The notes beneath the pieces were generated by a model that saw only the letters and a program-made list of their open reading frames with translations, was not told the origin of the DNA and searched no databases. 64,000 nucleotides of DNA from Erigeron canadensis (taxonomy: Eukaryota; Streptophyta; Magnoliopsida; Asterales; Asteraceae), in assembly GCF_010389155.1 (NCBI RefSeq), contig NC_057763.1, positions 42,700,645 through 42,764,644 on the forward strand, read 5' to 3'. The position numbers and the translations under genes were made by a program. Numbering within the stretch: position 1 is the first letter of the stretch; each line of letters opens with the position of its first letter. Positions 48,044-61,622 of the stretch are shown piece by piece.

Positions 48044-48123
48044 AAGTGAACCTGAATTTGCACAGAATTAGTAGCAAAGTACACGGTATGCATCAAAGAA
48101 ATGAAGAATTGAAAGTTACATGT

Positions 48124-49979
48124 TCACTTCTTCTTTTCAGCCCCTTTCCTCTTTCGTATTTCGACCGCAGCATTAAAAATCCCTTGTGTAGGCTCGTTGC
48201 ACACGTAGCATTTTTTTTTCTTTGCATGGTGCTGCAAATCAAAAATTACAAAAAGAATTAGATACCCTTTTACTAACAAAAAAAAATCAAAACATATACG
48301 CATTAAAGTTGGTAATATTAACAAATATTCGTTTTTACAAGCAACTAAGGATTCCTCAAGCCTGGTGACCCATTTCATATACAAACAACCAGCTTACTTC
48401 TACCTCAACTGGAAATTTGCACAGACAGTACATTAATATTCTGACATGAATTAAGTTGGATCAAGGTGGAAGTTATAAAATCAGATATACCAAAAGGATT
48501 GAGATTCAAATAAGCAAGAAAAACTTAATAATATTGGTATTCATGCAAATGTTGGATTAAATTTATTTACATGTATAACAACATATCCCTTCCATTTAAA
48601 GTACATGTTTGTGGTACAGTAGAGTTGTTGTAACAGAACTTCAGTTGTCAAGCCTTGTTCATTTGATAAATGAGATGCTCGTATTAATCAACAACTAACA
48701 TAAACTTTATGGGTTTAGCATATATAAAAGGCAATAGGTTCAACTACTTCCACGATTCATTCTATTGTATGATCAAAATGAAAGCCAGTAAGTTCATATG
48801 AGTTTCAAGTTCAGATGTAAAGAACCAACAATGTGTTGATATGCATTATTTAACGATTTATCATTCATTATATCTAACGATTTATCATGCATTATACTCC
48901 TCTAAAGGTCTATTCTGAATATCACGTATAGCTATTTCTACTAAATTAAAATCACACAAGATCATCTATCTAACCTTTAAAGCACAATGCTCGCAGAAAT
49001 AATGCTTGCACTTCGTCACGACAGGGTCGACAAAAGGCTTCCGGCAGATAAAACAAGCAAAGGGCAGACCATCCTCATCATTCTCGATATCATCCTCCTC
49101 CTCCTCCTCCTCATCATCACCGCCTTTCAATGCCAATTTCCTCTTTCTTTCTTTCTCTGCATCATCCCACTCTTTCTCCATCTGCCATCCCGACTTATAA
49201 TCCCCACGATCATGCATAAACTTACATGAATCACCGTACCCACAATAGCCAGTCTCCTTATAATCCTTACAAATATCCGGCTGGTAATCAAACCTCGCAG
49301 ACACCCTAATATGAGCAGAAGCTCTCAACGGTCCATGTGACCCACCCGCTTTCTCACTCGCCACCGTTTGTTCTCTCCTAAACCCCGCCTTATAATCAGT
49401 ATACCCATGAATACCCTTGTACAACTTCTCATCACCAACTTTCTTCCCTTTCAAGGCCTCATCCGCTTGTTTCAGTTTTCTCTCCCTAATCGCCCTAGCA
49501 TCCATGGAAAAATCTGTCTCCGTTTCCAGTGTCGCAGTCGCTCTACTATCGTTCTGCACTTGAATCTCTTTCGACGAATCAAACTGGAACATCGTTGCCT
49601 TCGTATCTCCATCCTGTTCTTCTGACTGTGCACCTCTCTTTGCCGGCCCGGTAGCAAAGCGCAGTTTATTATCCGGTGCAACCGCCTTTTTCTTGTTGAT
49701 CACTACAGACGGTCCTTCCTGTTCGTCGGTTTCCCCATTCTCATCTTCATGACCCCTTTTCCTTATGTTTTTATTTTTAGTGGGTTTTCGAAAAAATTTG
49801 CAAACTGTAAAAATAAAAAAATTAACAAAGAATGTGAATATACAATTAAGTTTAAAAATTTAATAACAATTAATGAAACTAATATATAAGCAAAGCATTA
49901 TAACGAGCATACCTTCTTCTGAACTTTGTTTGGTGTCTGCTTCTTGTTGTTGTTGTTGTTGTTGTTGTGTTTCATCCAT
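48124..49979 (-). CDS. C3H1: CCCH and RING zinc-finger protein (C3H1/RNF113/Cwc24 type)
   Basis: Three exons on the minus strand: 49979-49913, 49804-48975 and 48231-48124, giving 334 residues. Exon 1 encodes MDET, seven glutamines (a CAA repeat) and an acidic tail; the first intron splits a valine codon (phase 1). Exon 2 starts with the conserved [16 protein letters not shown] and contains the CCCH finger C-x8-C-x5-C-x3-H (about 201-220, [10 protein letters not shown]...CKFMH), then an acidic linker and the first part of the C3HC4 RING (CFIC about 273-276, CKHYFCEHC). The RING is completed in exon 3 (CYVC). The layout equals yeast Cwc24 and human RNF113A, which act in the Prp19/spliceosome pathway near the 5' splice site, with E3 ligase activity in the human protein. 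Arabidopsis At1g01350 is of this type and similar length. Confidence 0.93.
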
Positions 49980-49986
49980 CTGTAAC

Positions 49987-50088
49987 CTGTGCAATCAAAA
50001 GTTAATATCAAGCGAATGCTATATATATATATATATATATATTATACGTTATTAATTATAGGGAAGATATTATGTAAGTGAATAATAC
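49987..50088 (-). other. 5'-UTR intron of the C3H1 gene
   Basis: On the minus strand a CG|GTATTA donor (GT at 50088-50087) and an ATTGCACAG acceptor (ending 49987) bound a 102-bp intron containing an (AT)n run. The acceptor is 7 bases before the ATG. Upstream (50089 to about 50225) is a GC-richer leader with CCACC repeats. Inferred from consensus. Confidence 0.5.
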
Positions 50089-50229
50089 CGTAAAGACCGA
50101 ATAGCGCGTAATGATAAAGAGGATGTGATCGGAAAAGGAAGTCCGGTGGGTAGTCGGAGGTGGTGGTGGTGGTGGTGGTGATGGTGAAAGTGTAGGTTAG
50201 ACGAAGGTTGTTGATTAAAGGGTTTCTAG

Positions 50230-53200
50230 GTTATGAAAAAAATTTGATTTCTATTCTTTTTTTAAAGAAAAAGGGATATCAGTTAACCGACTTTCATTAT
50301 GAGAAAATTATAGTACTCCATATAAGATAAGACTTTTTATTATGAAAAAATTATATAAGCTAATTTATTATGAATTTGTTTCCATATTTGTTATGGTTTT
50401 TTGTTAAAGAAAAATAATAAATTAATAAAAGTTCTCTCCTCGGGTTCCAATATATATAATCTATACGACAGTTCAGTTATTTAGTTTAGTCTAAAAAAAT
50501 GAGAATCAAACCTTTTAACATCTGTATTTATGAACACAAAATTGCTAACTACTTCATTTAATCTTAGTTTTTTTTGTTAACTTTATTTAAAAAAACATTC
50601 TTTAAAGTATTTTAGCTAAATTTTGACCGTGACAGAAAATTTACAAAATTGTCACGATAAAGTGAAATATTAAATGTGTGTAACAAAAAAATTTGTAAAT
50701 TCAAATTAAAAATATATAAAAAGACAAATTGATAAAATTAAATATAAATAATTTAAGTAAAATCAAATTAAAATTTATTGTAATTTTAAAACATTGCAAA
50801 CATATATTTTATTTTGTAATACTTCTTTGTAAACCGTATTTGTTTAGTACTTTTTTAATCATCTATTTTTGTTACAAATATTTTAAATAAATTTTAGTTT
50901 TAAGATTATAACTGATTTGAAAATTAAAATATTGAAGAACATATTACTATCCGTAAATTTATTAGGTTTTTTAATAATAATATTTAAGTAAAATCATTTA
51001 TGTTATAAAACAAATCATACTTTAGATTTATTGATTGTCTAAGTTTCTTTTATGAAAGTGATATCTTTTTTGTTTGAAGTTGTAACTTAGAAACCTTGGC
51101 AATTAAATTAAAGAACACGAAGAGAGAGATGGCATGAATGAATCTGTTATTTCAAGTCATCAAGTCACTATTTGGTCAACCATTTACAAATTTGTAGGTG
51201 GTATATTTCAATTAAAGTATATAATGGCTACCATATACAAAACAAAAACATCCGTTAATCATCTAATGATTAAACTTATACTTAATTATAACTAAAAATT
51301 ATATGCGAATTCAACCACTTATTTTTATCGAAGTTCATTTTCATCCAAACGCATCAAGATTACCATGACGATAAGCATATTTATTTAATTGTCATGGTAG
51401 ATTCATCCTCTCTTGTTAGTGTTCACAAATCTAATCTTTATGTTTGTAATTTTTTACTTTAGAAAAAATTTATTATATGTAGATAAAAAAAAAAAGGCAA
51501 CAAGATTATGATGATTGTTGTAAATTATGTATGAGATATTAAGAGAATGACAATGATCATTTTAGGGCGATAGTGATAACAATAAAAGTTGATAATGGTG
51601 TCAATATTGAGCTCCCTACAAGCTATTGGAATCAACAAATTTACATATGCAAACTTTTGTACAATGAATGTATATTCAATTCATTGTTTTACTTGACTTT
51701 TTATTATAAACTTTATCCTAAAGCTTCATAAATATTTGACAATTTTATCTTTAAAATCTATTAAAAACTACTAGTTGATAAGGATTCAACTTAGAATTGT
51801 ATTTACATTACGTAAATAAAATAAAAGAGAATTTTGTAACCACTTTTCCCACCAAATCATATCCTTTTTATTATTCCTACTTCAATGTCATTAAAAAAAA
51901 AGAGAGAGAAAACCTTTAATAAACAAACAATTTTACACAATCATATTACAATGCATTATAAAGATTTTACATTTTCTTCCAAACCTCTAAAAATTAAAGG
52001 TTAAACATTACACACATATCATAATACCTAAATTTAATGAATGATTTCTCTTACATTTAAACTAAAATTTACACATGCATTTTTAGATTTAACTCATTTG
52101 ATTGTCAACTCATTTTGTTTTAATTATGATTTAAAATTTAATTGTAAACATAGCATAAAAACTGTTTTACAAATTTGAATATATTTTATGATAGCTAAGA
52201 TACACACACAATATTATTAAATATTTAAGTCTATTTATTCCCATCAATTTAACTATCACGTTATAACCTTATTAATATTAAATTCCATATAATTACTATC
52301 ATTTCAACGTCTTTTTATATAAACATACACATGTCAATATTGTTACCAATACCACATACTACTGCTTATTGATTTAAATGATCGTGGGATGCCGATACTC
52401 CAATGCCGATTGTATCGTTACCGTAACATTTGTAAAATTTATTACCCAATCATCTCTATTATTAATAAAAGAAAATTGTTTCTAGAAGAAAAAATCTTAT
52501 GTGTCATATTGTAATTCTTCCCTACATTTTATATAATTAAAGATGATGTCATATTACAAAAATATAATTATTCTAATTTAGCATTTTCTTTATTTAGTCG
52601 TCATAGTTTAGAATTTCCACTTAAATCTTGATAAAATATCTATAAAACTAAAATTAAGGATATCTTCTATATATCTATCTCCAAGTAACAATTTATTTTG
52701 ATATTAAAATGCATAACTACATGTCTATTAGTTTACCTTGCTGGTGTATTAGTTTATGATTATAAATACGTAAATTATTTTTTGTTTTTATAGGTTGTAG
52801 GCTATATTATTATTACATAGTGATGATGATGCTAATATTATTATACTTTGAAGCTTGTATAGTCTAATTAATGTCAACACCTATAACAATTTTTATTAAT
52901 TACAAATTTATAGTTACGATATTTTGTTCATTATTGAATTCAATATTTGATAATGTTAAGATCAATGTCTGCCTCTTATAACAAAATTTATTTTTGTATT
53001 TATTATAATGAAATATATTTGCATCTTCCCGAATTGCATCTGGGTTGATTAAGATTTTTTAAAAATTGTATTGCTACACATCTTTTTAATTTAATTATGA
53101 CATCATCATACTTTTCTTAAATATATACCATTAATATAGATTTTTATTAAATGTCCACATTATTATGTAAGTTTTAATCACCTTATTTTTTCGTTATAAT

Positions 53201-54100
53201 AGATTGAAAACTATGGTGTTTTTTTTTTCTTTCTAGATAACGTTTTTGTTTTTGTTTTTGCCAACCGAATATGTTTTAACGTGTGTCCACAACTACAATA
53301 TTATTGTTTCTGTTTAGTTTCATTTTTTACATAATAATTTTTAATATAACAATATATTTTATAGTTATCCGGGTATCATTCGGTTTATAAAAGGTTTATT
53401 TATAAAGCATTTATCAGTTAATCCGGGTTGATTAGTTAGTGAATTAATTATTAATTAAAGATAAAAGACAAGAAAGAAAAAAGCATTTTCTCCCTAGTTT
53501 CCCATCATCAAGTTGAGAGTACTTGGGAGTGATACAAAGTAGTATCCTATTATCTGTCCAAATTTTCCTACAAAATAAACATTTACCATTTTTAAACACA
53601 AAACCCCCCAACATTTCTTTTTTTATATCAATATTTGAATTTGAAATTAAAATTAATCTCTCAAATTTCTTCAAAAAATACAAATAAATAAAGTAATTAT
53701 AGTATTATAATTATAACTATAATAAAAAAAATAAAAAAATATACTCGTATATCTATATCTCAATCCGATTCCACCAAACCCCTTTTCTTTTCCCCAACAA
53801 TCAATTCTTAATTTTTCATTCCCAATTTTGTTAATTTTTTTCTTTCAAACTCACCCAGATTGATTTTATTAATATAAATTTTAATTAATCTTTCTTTCAA
53901 TCTTATATTTTTATCTATGGTGTTAGGGTTTTTGTTGACAATCTTTTTCACCGATTTTTATGATCAGACATTTTCCAACGTTTTTCTATTAATTAGTTTT
54001 AATTTAGGGTTTGTTTTTTAGGGTTCCTGAAATTTATAAAAAAGGAACTTTTATCTATTTATTATTTACTGTGTGTCATAATTTTAGGGCCACAGTTGTT
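50230..54100. other. long AT-rich intergenic tract
   Basis: About 3.8 kb of very AT-rich DNA between two divergent promoters, with no coding frame longer than about 80 codons and none with a domain. The right end grades into the promoter and leader of the nucleotidyltransferase gene, and an (AT)n run starts near 54112. Confidence 0.5.
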
Positions 54101-54111
54101 TACACTTTGTA

Positions 54112-54220
54112 ATATATATATATATATATATATATTATATCTAATTATTGGCTCACCTTTTTAGTGAGATTTTATATGTGTGTGTGTGTATGTATGTATG
54201 TATGTATGTATGTATGTTTT
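54112..54220 (+). repeat. (AT)n and (GTAT)n microsatellites in the leader
   Basis: A TATATA run at about 54112-54136 and GTGT/GTAT tetranucleotide repeats at about 54177-54217, 125-230 bases before the ATG of the nucleotidyltransferase gene. Confidence 0.8.
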
Positions 54221-54344
54221 AGGATATTTAAGAGAATCTTTAGTTGGGAAGGAAAAAAGTTCGCATTTTTCTGAGATAGTAAGAAGTTGGGCTATTGGGA
54301 TTCAGTGTTGTTGTGAAAGTAGTATTTTTGTTAAATAGTTGTGT

Positions 54345-57300
54345 ATGGGCGAGATCGAGGGATGGTCACAGATGGGTGGTGGTGGGCGTTTGTTGTTGCC
54401 GAATGGGCTATTGCCCAATGCTGGTCCATTGATAGAGAGTTTAGATTCAGATAGATGGTTAAAGGCTGAGGAGAGAACGGCCGAGCTTATTACTCGTATA
54501 CAACCAAATCAGCCGTCTGAAGAGCGTAGAAATGCTGTTGCTGATTACGTGCAACGGCTTATTATGAAGTGTTTTCCCTGTCAGGTTTTTTTCTTTTTCC
54601 TTGATGACTTTGTAATGGTTTGTAACTTTGTACATTGACGTGTTCCTGGTTATGTTAGTCTAGGAACTGTATGCTATGTGTTGAATTCGAATGTGTTGTA
54701 GATGTTGAACATGGTTTTAAGAACTAAGAAGGCTTGATGCCTTGATGGTAAGCAGTTATGAAAAACATAGTAGAATAGAGGCTCTATTTACCTGAAGAGC
54801 ATGTAACTAAAGGGATGTTCCGACACGTGTATGAAGTTATGAACTCATTAAGTAGTGTTTGGCATGAAGTAATTATGATTTAGTTTTCCTATTATTGAGG
54901 GTCAAAGTAGTTCTGATTCTTCATGTCCCCTTTGGTATTTTCTTTTGTGGTTTGTAGGTTTTTACATTTGGGTCGGTACCTCTTAAAACATATTTACCTG
55001 ATGGGGATATTGACTTAACTGCCTTCAGCAACAATCCAAACCTGAAAGATTCATGGGCTAGAGAAGTTTGTGATTTGTTGGAGGCTGAGGAGAAGAATGA
55101 TAATGCAGAATTTCATGTTAAGGAAGTGCAATACATTCAAGCAGAAGTACGTGTATTCATTATTTTTGTTTTATTGTTATACTATCCCCCCCCCCCCCCC
55201 CCCCCCCAATACCTATATGGTTATGATATCATACTCTCTTGATAGCTGGAATATTGTGTCGTGATATCTTGATACTATATCATCGTTTTCTGTCCAAGTC
55301 TTACGCATGCCTTAGTATTTGAATTTCCGTCAACAAGGAGCTGTTTTACATTGTGCAAACATTGGTTTGTAGCCGATTGGTTTACAAGCTTATGTTTGAC
55401 TTAAAGCCTGTTCAACTTCTGTTTTTGTCTTTTGTATTGTTATCTGTGAAATTCACTATTCTCTTATAGCATATTTTATGACATTTGAAATTCACTTACT
55501 CTAAGATGAAAAGTTTTGCTTTTACCTTTATTGACCCCCACCATTATTGGCCCGGTACCAAGCGGCCTGTCCTACTCAGTTGCCACGTACATATAATAAT
55601 GTACTAATATGAGATGACCATGGTAGGTGTTAGGAAAGTAAGTCTAGGGTAATATTAACATGAGCGGTAGCAGTGAAAGAGACGTAATAGATTGGGATAG
55701 AGGTGGTCATTGGCTCATTTCATCGAAATTTGGGTTGTATCTTATTGATAAACAGGAAATATGGTTAGAACCTGATACGAACCCATCCCATAATAGGCTC
55801 GTATCATGCCATAACCTAGGTGTAGAACTCACTCCCAAAAGCTATCTCAAAGGAGGAGGGGACACCTAGGCTTATAAACCACCAACCAATCCAATACTTG
55901 GCCGATGTGGGATCATATCAATACCCCACCCTTTGAAGAGCCAACGTCCTCGTTGGTCAAGGCTATGTTGGTCACGGTTGGCACCCTTCTCCTTGGGTCC
56001 AAGCCACCACTCCATAGGTCACCACTCCGAGTGTTGAACCTCGAAAGGTAGGGCTGCCTTTGATACCAATTGATGTGGTACAGACCAGATTTACACAACA
56101 AGAGAAGAATAATAGCCGGCAAAAGTCGGCTGTTATAATAGATAGATAGATAAATACCGAGTTGGAGCCTCAGCAAGCTCCACGACTGGTTTTAGTCCAG
56201 CAACTCCTAGTTCATAGAACCTAAATAATCTCCAATGGCTAAACACGGTGGCTAAAAGCCTTATTTAAATAGGACACAACCCTAACTTGGAGAATACACA
56301 ATTAATTACTAAAAAGTGACACTTAACCCCCCTGAGTTCTTTATTTTCTTTCTGCTGTAACTAACTCAGCCCTTCTCACTTCCTGATACGTATCAGAACC
56401 ATATAGTTTAGCTAAAAATAAGTGGTCCAAACTCATCCAATGGTTGAAAGTTGCCCAAACTGTACTTAACTGCCGACAACATCCCAAATTTCCCTATGAA
56501 GTGGGACACTGTTTTAATAAACATATTTTATGATCATATTAAGTATGATAACTAGTTGTGAAGTTTCCATTATGGACAAAGAAATGTTGGCAAATCGATC
56601 AAACCTGTTTTGACTTGGCCTTAAAGTTTACGTGCTGGCTGCTTCTATGCAAAACAGTTTGACCCATCACCCAACCTGCACGACCCCACTAGTTTGTTGC
56701 TTAGGAGCTTGTCAGTTTCTTTTTCCTGATTTATTGTCATAAATATTGATTGTTATTGGCATGTGATGATAAAATTGTAGGTGAAGATTATAAAGTGTCT
56801 CGTGGAGAATATTGTGGTAGATATTTCCTTTAATCAGCTCGGAGGACTTTGTACACTTTGCTTTCTAGAGGAGGTTAGTGTGATGCTTTCACATATAGTC
56901 GTATGTTTCATTTTATAGGTTTTTTAATGAATAATATTGCTAGTGCAGGTTGACAATCTGATAAACCAGAATCATTTGTTTAAGCGTAGCATTATACTGA
57001 TTAAAGCTTGGTGTTACTATGAGAGTCGTATTCTTGGTGCTCATCATGGACTTATATCAACTTATGCTCTTGAGACCTTGGTTCTTTACATATTCCATGT
57101 CTTCAATAATTCCTTTACGGGTCCTCTTGAGGTTGTCACCTTGACAAATATATTTTTATTTTTTGGGGTGATTTTTGTGACTTGATAAAAAAGCTAATAG
57201 TTAGATAATCAGTTCATACAAGCTTGGGATGGTTGAGCGGTTTCTCGTTTTTTGATTATTTTTAATTAATATGAATATGAATGTTGCCATTTCACGTTCA

Positions 57301-60300
57301 GGTGCTTTATCGTTTTCTAGAGTTCTTCAGTAATTTTGATTGGGACAACTTCTGTGTTAGCTTGTGGGGTCCTGTACCCATAAATTCACTTCCAGATGTA
57401 ACTGGTAATATTTGTTAATAATTTTCTTCTCGAAAGTAGACTGATTATTTTGTATCTTCAAATGATGGTTATTCTTTTTGCAACACTGCAGCGGAACCAC
57501 CTCGGAAGGACAGTGGAGACTTGTTGCTTAACAAAGTGTTTCTTGATGCTTGTAGCTCTGTCTATGCTGTCTTTCCAGCTGGTCAGGATAATCAAGGCCA
57601 ACCTTTTCTTTCCAAATATTTTAACGTTATTGATCCACTGCGTGTGAGTAACAATCTTGGACGAAGTGTCAGTAAAGGTATATATTTATTGCTATATTAT
57701 TGATATATATGGAAAACAAACTGATTTACCTTTTTTTTTCTTTAACACATTATAGCTTCTTTCTTTATCACAAAAGGCAAGCGAATTTCAGTTTACATTA
57801 TATGTGGCCTCTATTTTTACCAACCCCGACTACTCTAAGTTTTAATAATCAGTGTTGAGTGTTTGACAAAAAGTGACCAAGGTTCTGATAATTCAGGGTT
57901 GAATGTTTCAACTTGAAACAATCAGATCCTGAGAAGCGAGTAAGTTTGGATAAACTAAAAAATACCTAACTATGTTTAGCTTTAAATGACTGATTTTCTG
58001 ATTTTAAATCTTCAAACAAGGTTATTACTCTGATGTGTGACGTTCTGGGAGTAATTATCATTTTATTCGTATGTGTGATTTATTAGTTATCGCTTAGTTT
58101 CTCTATTATCATGTTTCCAGGTAACTTTTTCAGAATACGTAGTGCTTTTGCGTATGGGGCCGATAGGCTGGCAAGATTACTTGATTGCCCAAAGGAAAAT
58201 CTTGTTGCGGAAGTAAATCAGTTTTTCACCAACACATGGGACCGCCATGGGAATGGTAATCGTCCTGATGTACCAGTTACCAATTCATTGACTTTTAAAC
58301 TGTCAACTGATGCTCCAGTTAGGGATTCGAGTGGCAAGAAGTTAGAGACTGACCATACTCATTCTAGCAATTATCAGTCAAGTTCACCCAAAACTAACGT
58401 TGTCACTGCGGTTCATGCTAACAAAAATCAGCGGAACTTGAAATTGGGTCAGTTGGTCAATGACATTCAAAGGTCTCCATTTGCTAGAACACGATCGAGC
58501 CCTGAACTAACCGATACATATAAATATGTTCCTTTTCAAGGGATCCGTAACAAACTGCCTGAAACTGAAAAAAACCGTAATAGGAGGAAAAATGTCGAAG
58601 CTGATATCGAGAAAAATGAGTCTTCATCGTTATCCCATGCTCAACCTCATCAAAGTTTTGAGCCTACTATTGAATCAAATATGTATCACCGTGAAGATAT
58701 GCATCAAGAGGAGCAAGATCTTGTGAACATGATGGCATCTTCTGCATTTCATGGGTTTAACGGGCCAGTGAATTTAGCATCGGGTCATTTACCTTTCCCA
58801 TTCTCTCCATCTTTTCTAACTTCATTAGGATACACACAAAGAAATATGGCTGGAGTGTTTCCCACAAATATGCCTTTTATTGATCCTCAATTATCAGGTA
58901 TGCAGTTTCCTCACAGTTTGTTTCCTCATTACTTTTCGGGGGTTGGAATGAACTCTAATTCTGAAGATTCGGTTGATCCTCTTAACGAAAATAATGTCAC
59001 TAGTATGGAAAGGAACTCCGGTGATGATAATAATCACGACTTGTGGCGTGAACCTGATCGTGTGAACTCGGAATTCGTTCCACAAGATGATGTAAAATCT
59101 CAATCATCTTCTACTGGAATGAATTACGTGCCACCACCTCGTCGTGTTGGTGGTTCTGGCGGGCTGGTGAGAAGTCAACAAAAGAATAACAAGGATAAGC
59201 GTGATCGATTGCGAGACAATCTTCATTCGGATCATTCTCAATATCAAGAATTTAAAATAAATGATGCTTATTTAGATGAACGAGCCTCGAGTTCAAGATT
59301 CTCGTCTGCTGCTCCTAGTTATTCCTTAAGAAGTAAAACATCTTCTGAGAGTTCGTGGCATGAAACGTTAACAGTGAATAAGTCAATGAAGGAAAAACGA
59401 GGTAAGAAAACAGCTAACATCCATACGGAGTCTGAGGATGATGATCAGGACTGGGTCCCGGTCACACCGACAAATTTGGGTTCTGAGTTGGTACTAAACC
59501 AATTCAAACAAGTTCCGCCAAGGCCGAACGGGAGTACGGAACCAGCTCAAACAAGTGGTTCAGGTTGCGTTATCCCGATGGCTCCAATGATTATTGGGTC
59601 TAATCCAAGACAACGCATGGACAATTCTGGGGGACCTCCCTTGACCTTTTATCCCACCGGGCCACCTGTTCCATTCCTTACCATGCTTCCGTTTTTTAAC
59701 GCTCCATCAGGAAATGGATCATCAGATGCATCAGCTAGCCATTTTGAGAGTGCTGAGAATGGTGATACTGGTCAAAGTTTTCATCCTGAAGGAGTTGAGC
59801 AATCAGAGGACTTCAGTTTGCAAAGGGCAACTGCTGGTGTGTCACCAGATGAATCCAACTCTGATATTCTAAATAGTGATTTTGCTAGCCATTGGCAGAA
59901 TCTACAGTTTGGTCGGTTTTGCCAGAGTCCGCGTCAAAATGGACCCACTGTATATCCATCACCTGTTATGGTACCGCCAGTTTATTTACAGGGTCGTGTC
60001 CCTTGGGATGGGCCTGGAAGACCACTGCCGAACATGAACCTTGTCACACAGCTCATGAATTATGGACCACGTCTCGTTCCTGTTGCACCTCTTCAGTCTG
60101 TTCCGAATAGACCTCCTAATGTTTACCAGCAATATGTGGAAGATATGCCAAGATATCGTAGTGGTACTGGCACGTATCTGCCAAACCCTGTAAGAAGCTT
60201 CTCTGCACATCTCTTTTTTTAGGAGTATTATAATTAAAATACTAAATATTATTAAACAATCTCATATATATTTATGATCTTTAAAAGCGAAGATGTTTTG

Positions 60301-61622
60301 GTCAAGGTTCGTCCTAGTAATATTTTCTCTTTGGCCCTTGTTTCAGAAGGTTGGTGTTAAGGATCGTCCTCGCAGAGGGAACTATAACTATGATAGAAGT
60401 GATAATCATGGTGATAGAGAAGGCAACTGGAACGTTAATTCAAAATCACGTGGTTCTGGCCGTAACCATAGTCGTAATCAAATTGATAAATCAACCACCC
60501 GGTTGGGTTCTAGCGGGAGTCGGTCAATGAATTCACAGAGATATGATTCCATTTCAAGTCAAAATGGTCCTGGCAATGTGACTTACGGTATGTATCCTTT
60601 GCCAGCTTCTGGAGTCCCGCCGATTGGGTCAAACGGTCCTGCTGTTGTGATGGTATATCCATTTGAGCAAAATGGCGGTTTTGCTTTGCAAAATGAGCAG
60701 TTTGAGTTTGGTTCTTTCGGATCTGCAGGTTTTTCTGGTATGAATGAGCAGTCACCAAGGAGTGAGGGAGGTCGTGAACATAGGATATATGGGGCATCCG
60801 TTCAGCGGTCTTCACCAGATCAACCATCGTCACCCCATCATGAAAGGTAATTGTCATTATCTACTAGCCGCAGAATTGTTAGTGGTTCGAAATGTTTCAT
60901 GCTGTTCTAATACAAACCAAATGCTTCTGTCTTTCTTTTTACGGTTTTTTACATCTCAGGCTTATTATCTGTGCAAGATATCAATTTGAATTTGAAAAAA
61001 AATTTACGTAACAAATAAGCATGGCCCCTTGAGTTATGCACAAGTTCTTTTGGGGAACTATACAGATTTCCTTCTGTTTGTTTTTCATAGATTTCAATAG
61101 TTTCTGTAAATATATTTTGCTAAATTCCACTCAAGCATGGAAATAAGAAGCACTGCTATCTACTTTTTACTACATCACTCCAAAATACATGTAATGTTGC
61201 CACTGTTAGCTTCAGTTTTTGTTATTTTCATGTAATATGGCTCTTTTTTCAACATGTTATATGCTTAGCAATTATCTGGTTTGGTTATTATGAGCATTTT
61301 CTTTAAAGCTTGTCGTATTGTATATTGATAATTCGTCCATAAAATGAAAGCTGTATCTTTTTTTCATATGAAATATTGAGGTCTTTTTATTCAATTCCAT
61401 TGAAGGGGCATTTTAGATATCTGATATAATGTGCGAATCATTTTCATTTATATGTATGCCGTTCTAAAAAAAATGTATTTACATGTGTAGTCAATAGCTA
61501 TGAAGGTTTGCCCAGGGAATTATTGTCCAATTATGCCTTCTATCGAATACCATATAGATAGCCAAAGTATCTTGTACGTGGAACTTGAAGTTTCTCAACT
61601 GTTTTTCCACAGGAGGGTATAA
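54345..61622 (+). CDS. nucleotidyltransferase / PAP-OAS1 substrate-binding domain protein
   Basis: Nine exons: 54345-54584, 54958-55146, 56781-56873, 56949-57131, 57302-57404, 57492-57677, 58121-60189, 60347-60846, 61613-61622, about 1,190 residues. Exon 2 carries the Pol-beta-type NTase motif, GS (85-86) then DGDID with Asp97/Asp99; the third carboxylate is probably Asp157 (VVDISFN). Then comes the PAP/OAS1 substrate-binding region (RSIILIKAWCYYESR, GLISTYALETL, YRFLEFF) through SKGNFFRIRSAF. The long exon 7 onward is a low-complexity, Ser/Pro/Gly/Asn-rich plant-specific tail ending in an RG/RS-rich part. It belongs with Arabidopsis At3g61690/At3g51620, a poorly studied group related to terminal nucleotidyltransferases; the substrate is unknown. 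The final exon adds three codons (RRV, stop); retention of the last intron would stop after ER, nearly the same end. ATG 54345 is the first in frame. Confidence 0.9.
55186..55207 (+). repeat. poly-C run of 22 in intron 2
   Basis: An uninterrupted run of 22 C about 40 bases into intron 2 of the nucleotidyltransferase gene, next to a T-rich stretch. Such runs are unstable and could be polymorphic or mis-sized. Confidence 0.85.
55640..56400. mobile_element. transposon-derived block inside intron 2
   Basis: Much less AT-rich than the intron around it. Contains phrases widespread in plant repeats: CTCAAAGGAGGAGGGGACACC, AATACTTGGCCGATGTGGG, and CTTTGATACCAATTGATGTGG followed by A/G-rich DNA. GATACG/CGTATC motifs lie near both ends (55776, 56385). 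Probably an LTR or TRIM-type remnant; ends were not resolved. It accounts for about half of this unusually long (1,634-bp) intron. Confidence 0.45.

Larger units (their letters stand above)
47801..48063 (-). repeat. tandem duplication, 135-bp unit
   Basis: Two copies, 47801-47935 and 47936-48063, with ATATTCATAATAA at 47801 and 47936. Each contains a conserved 26-codon hydrophobic frame on the minus strand (separate entries) preceded by an acceptor-like GCAAATTCAG|GTTCAC. The array lies just beyond the stop codon of the C3H1 gene on the same strand. Confidence 0.85.
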
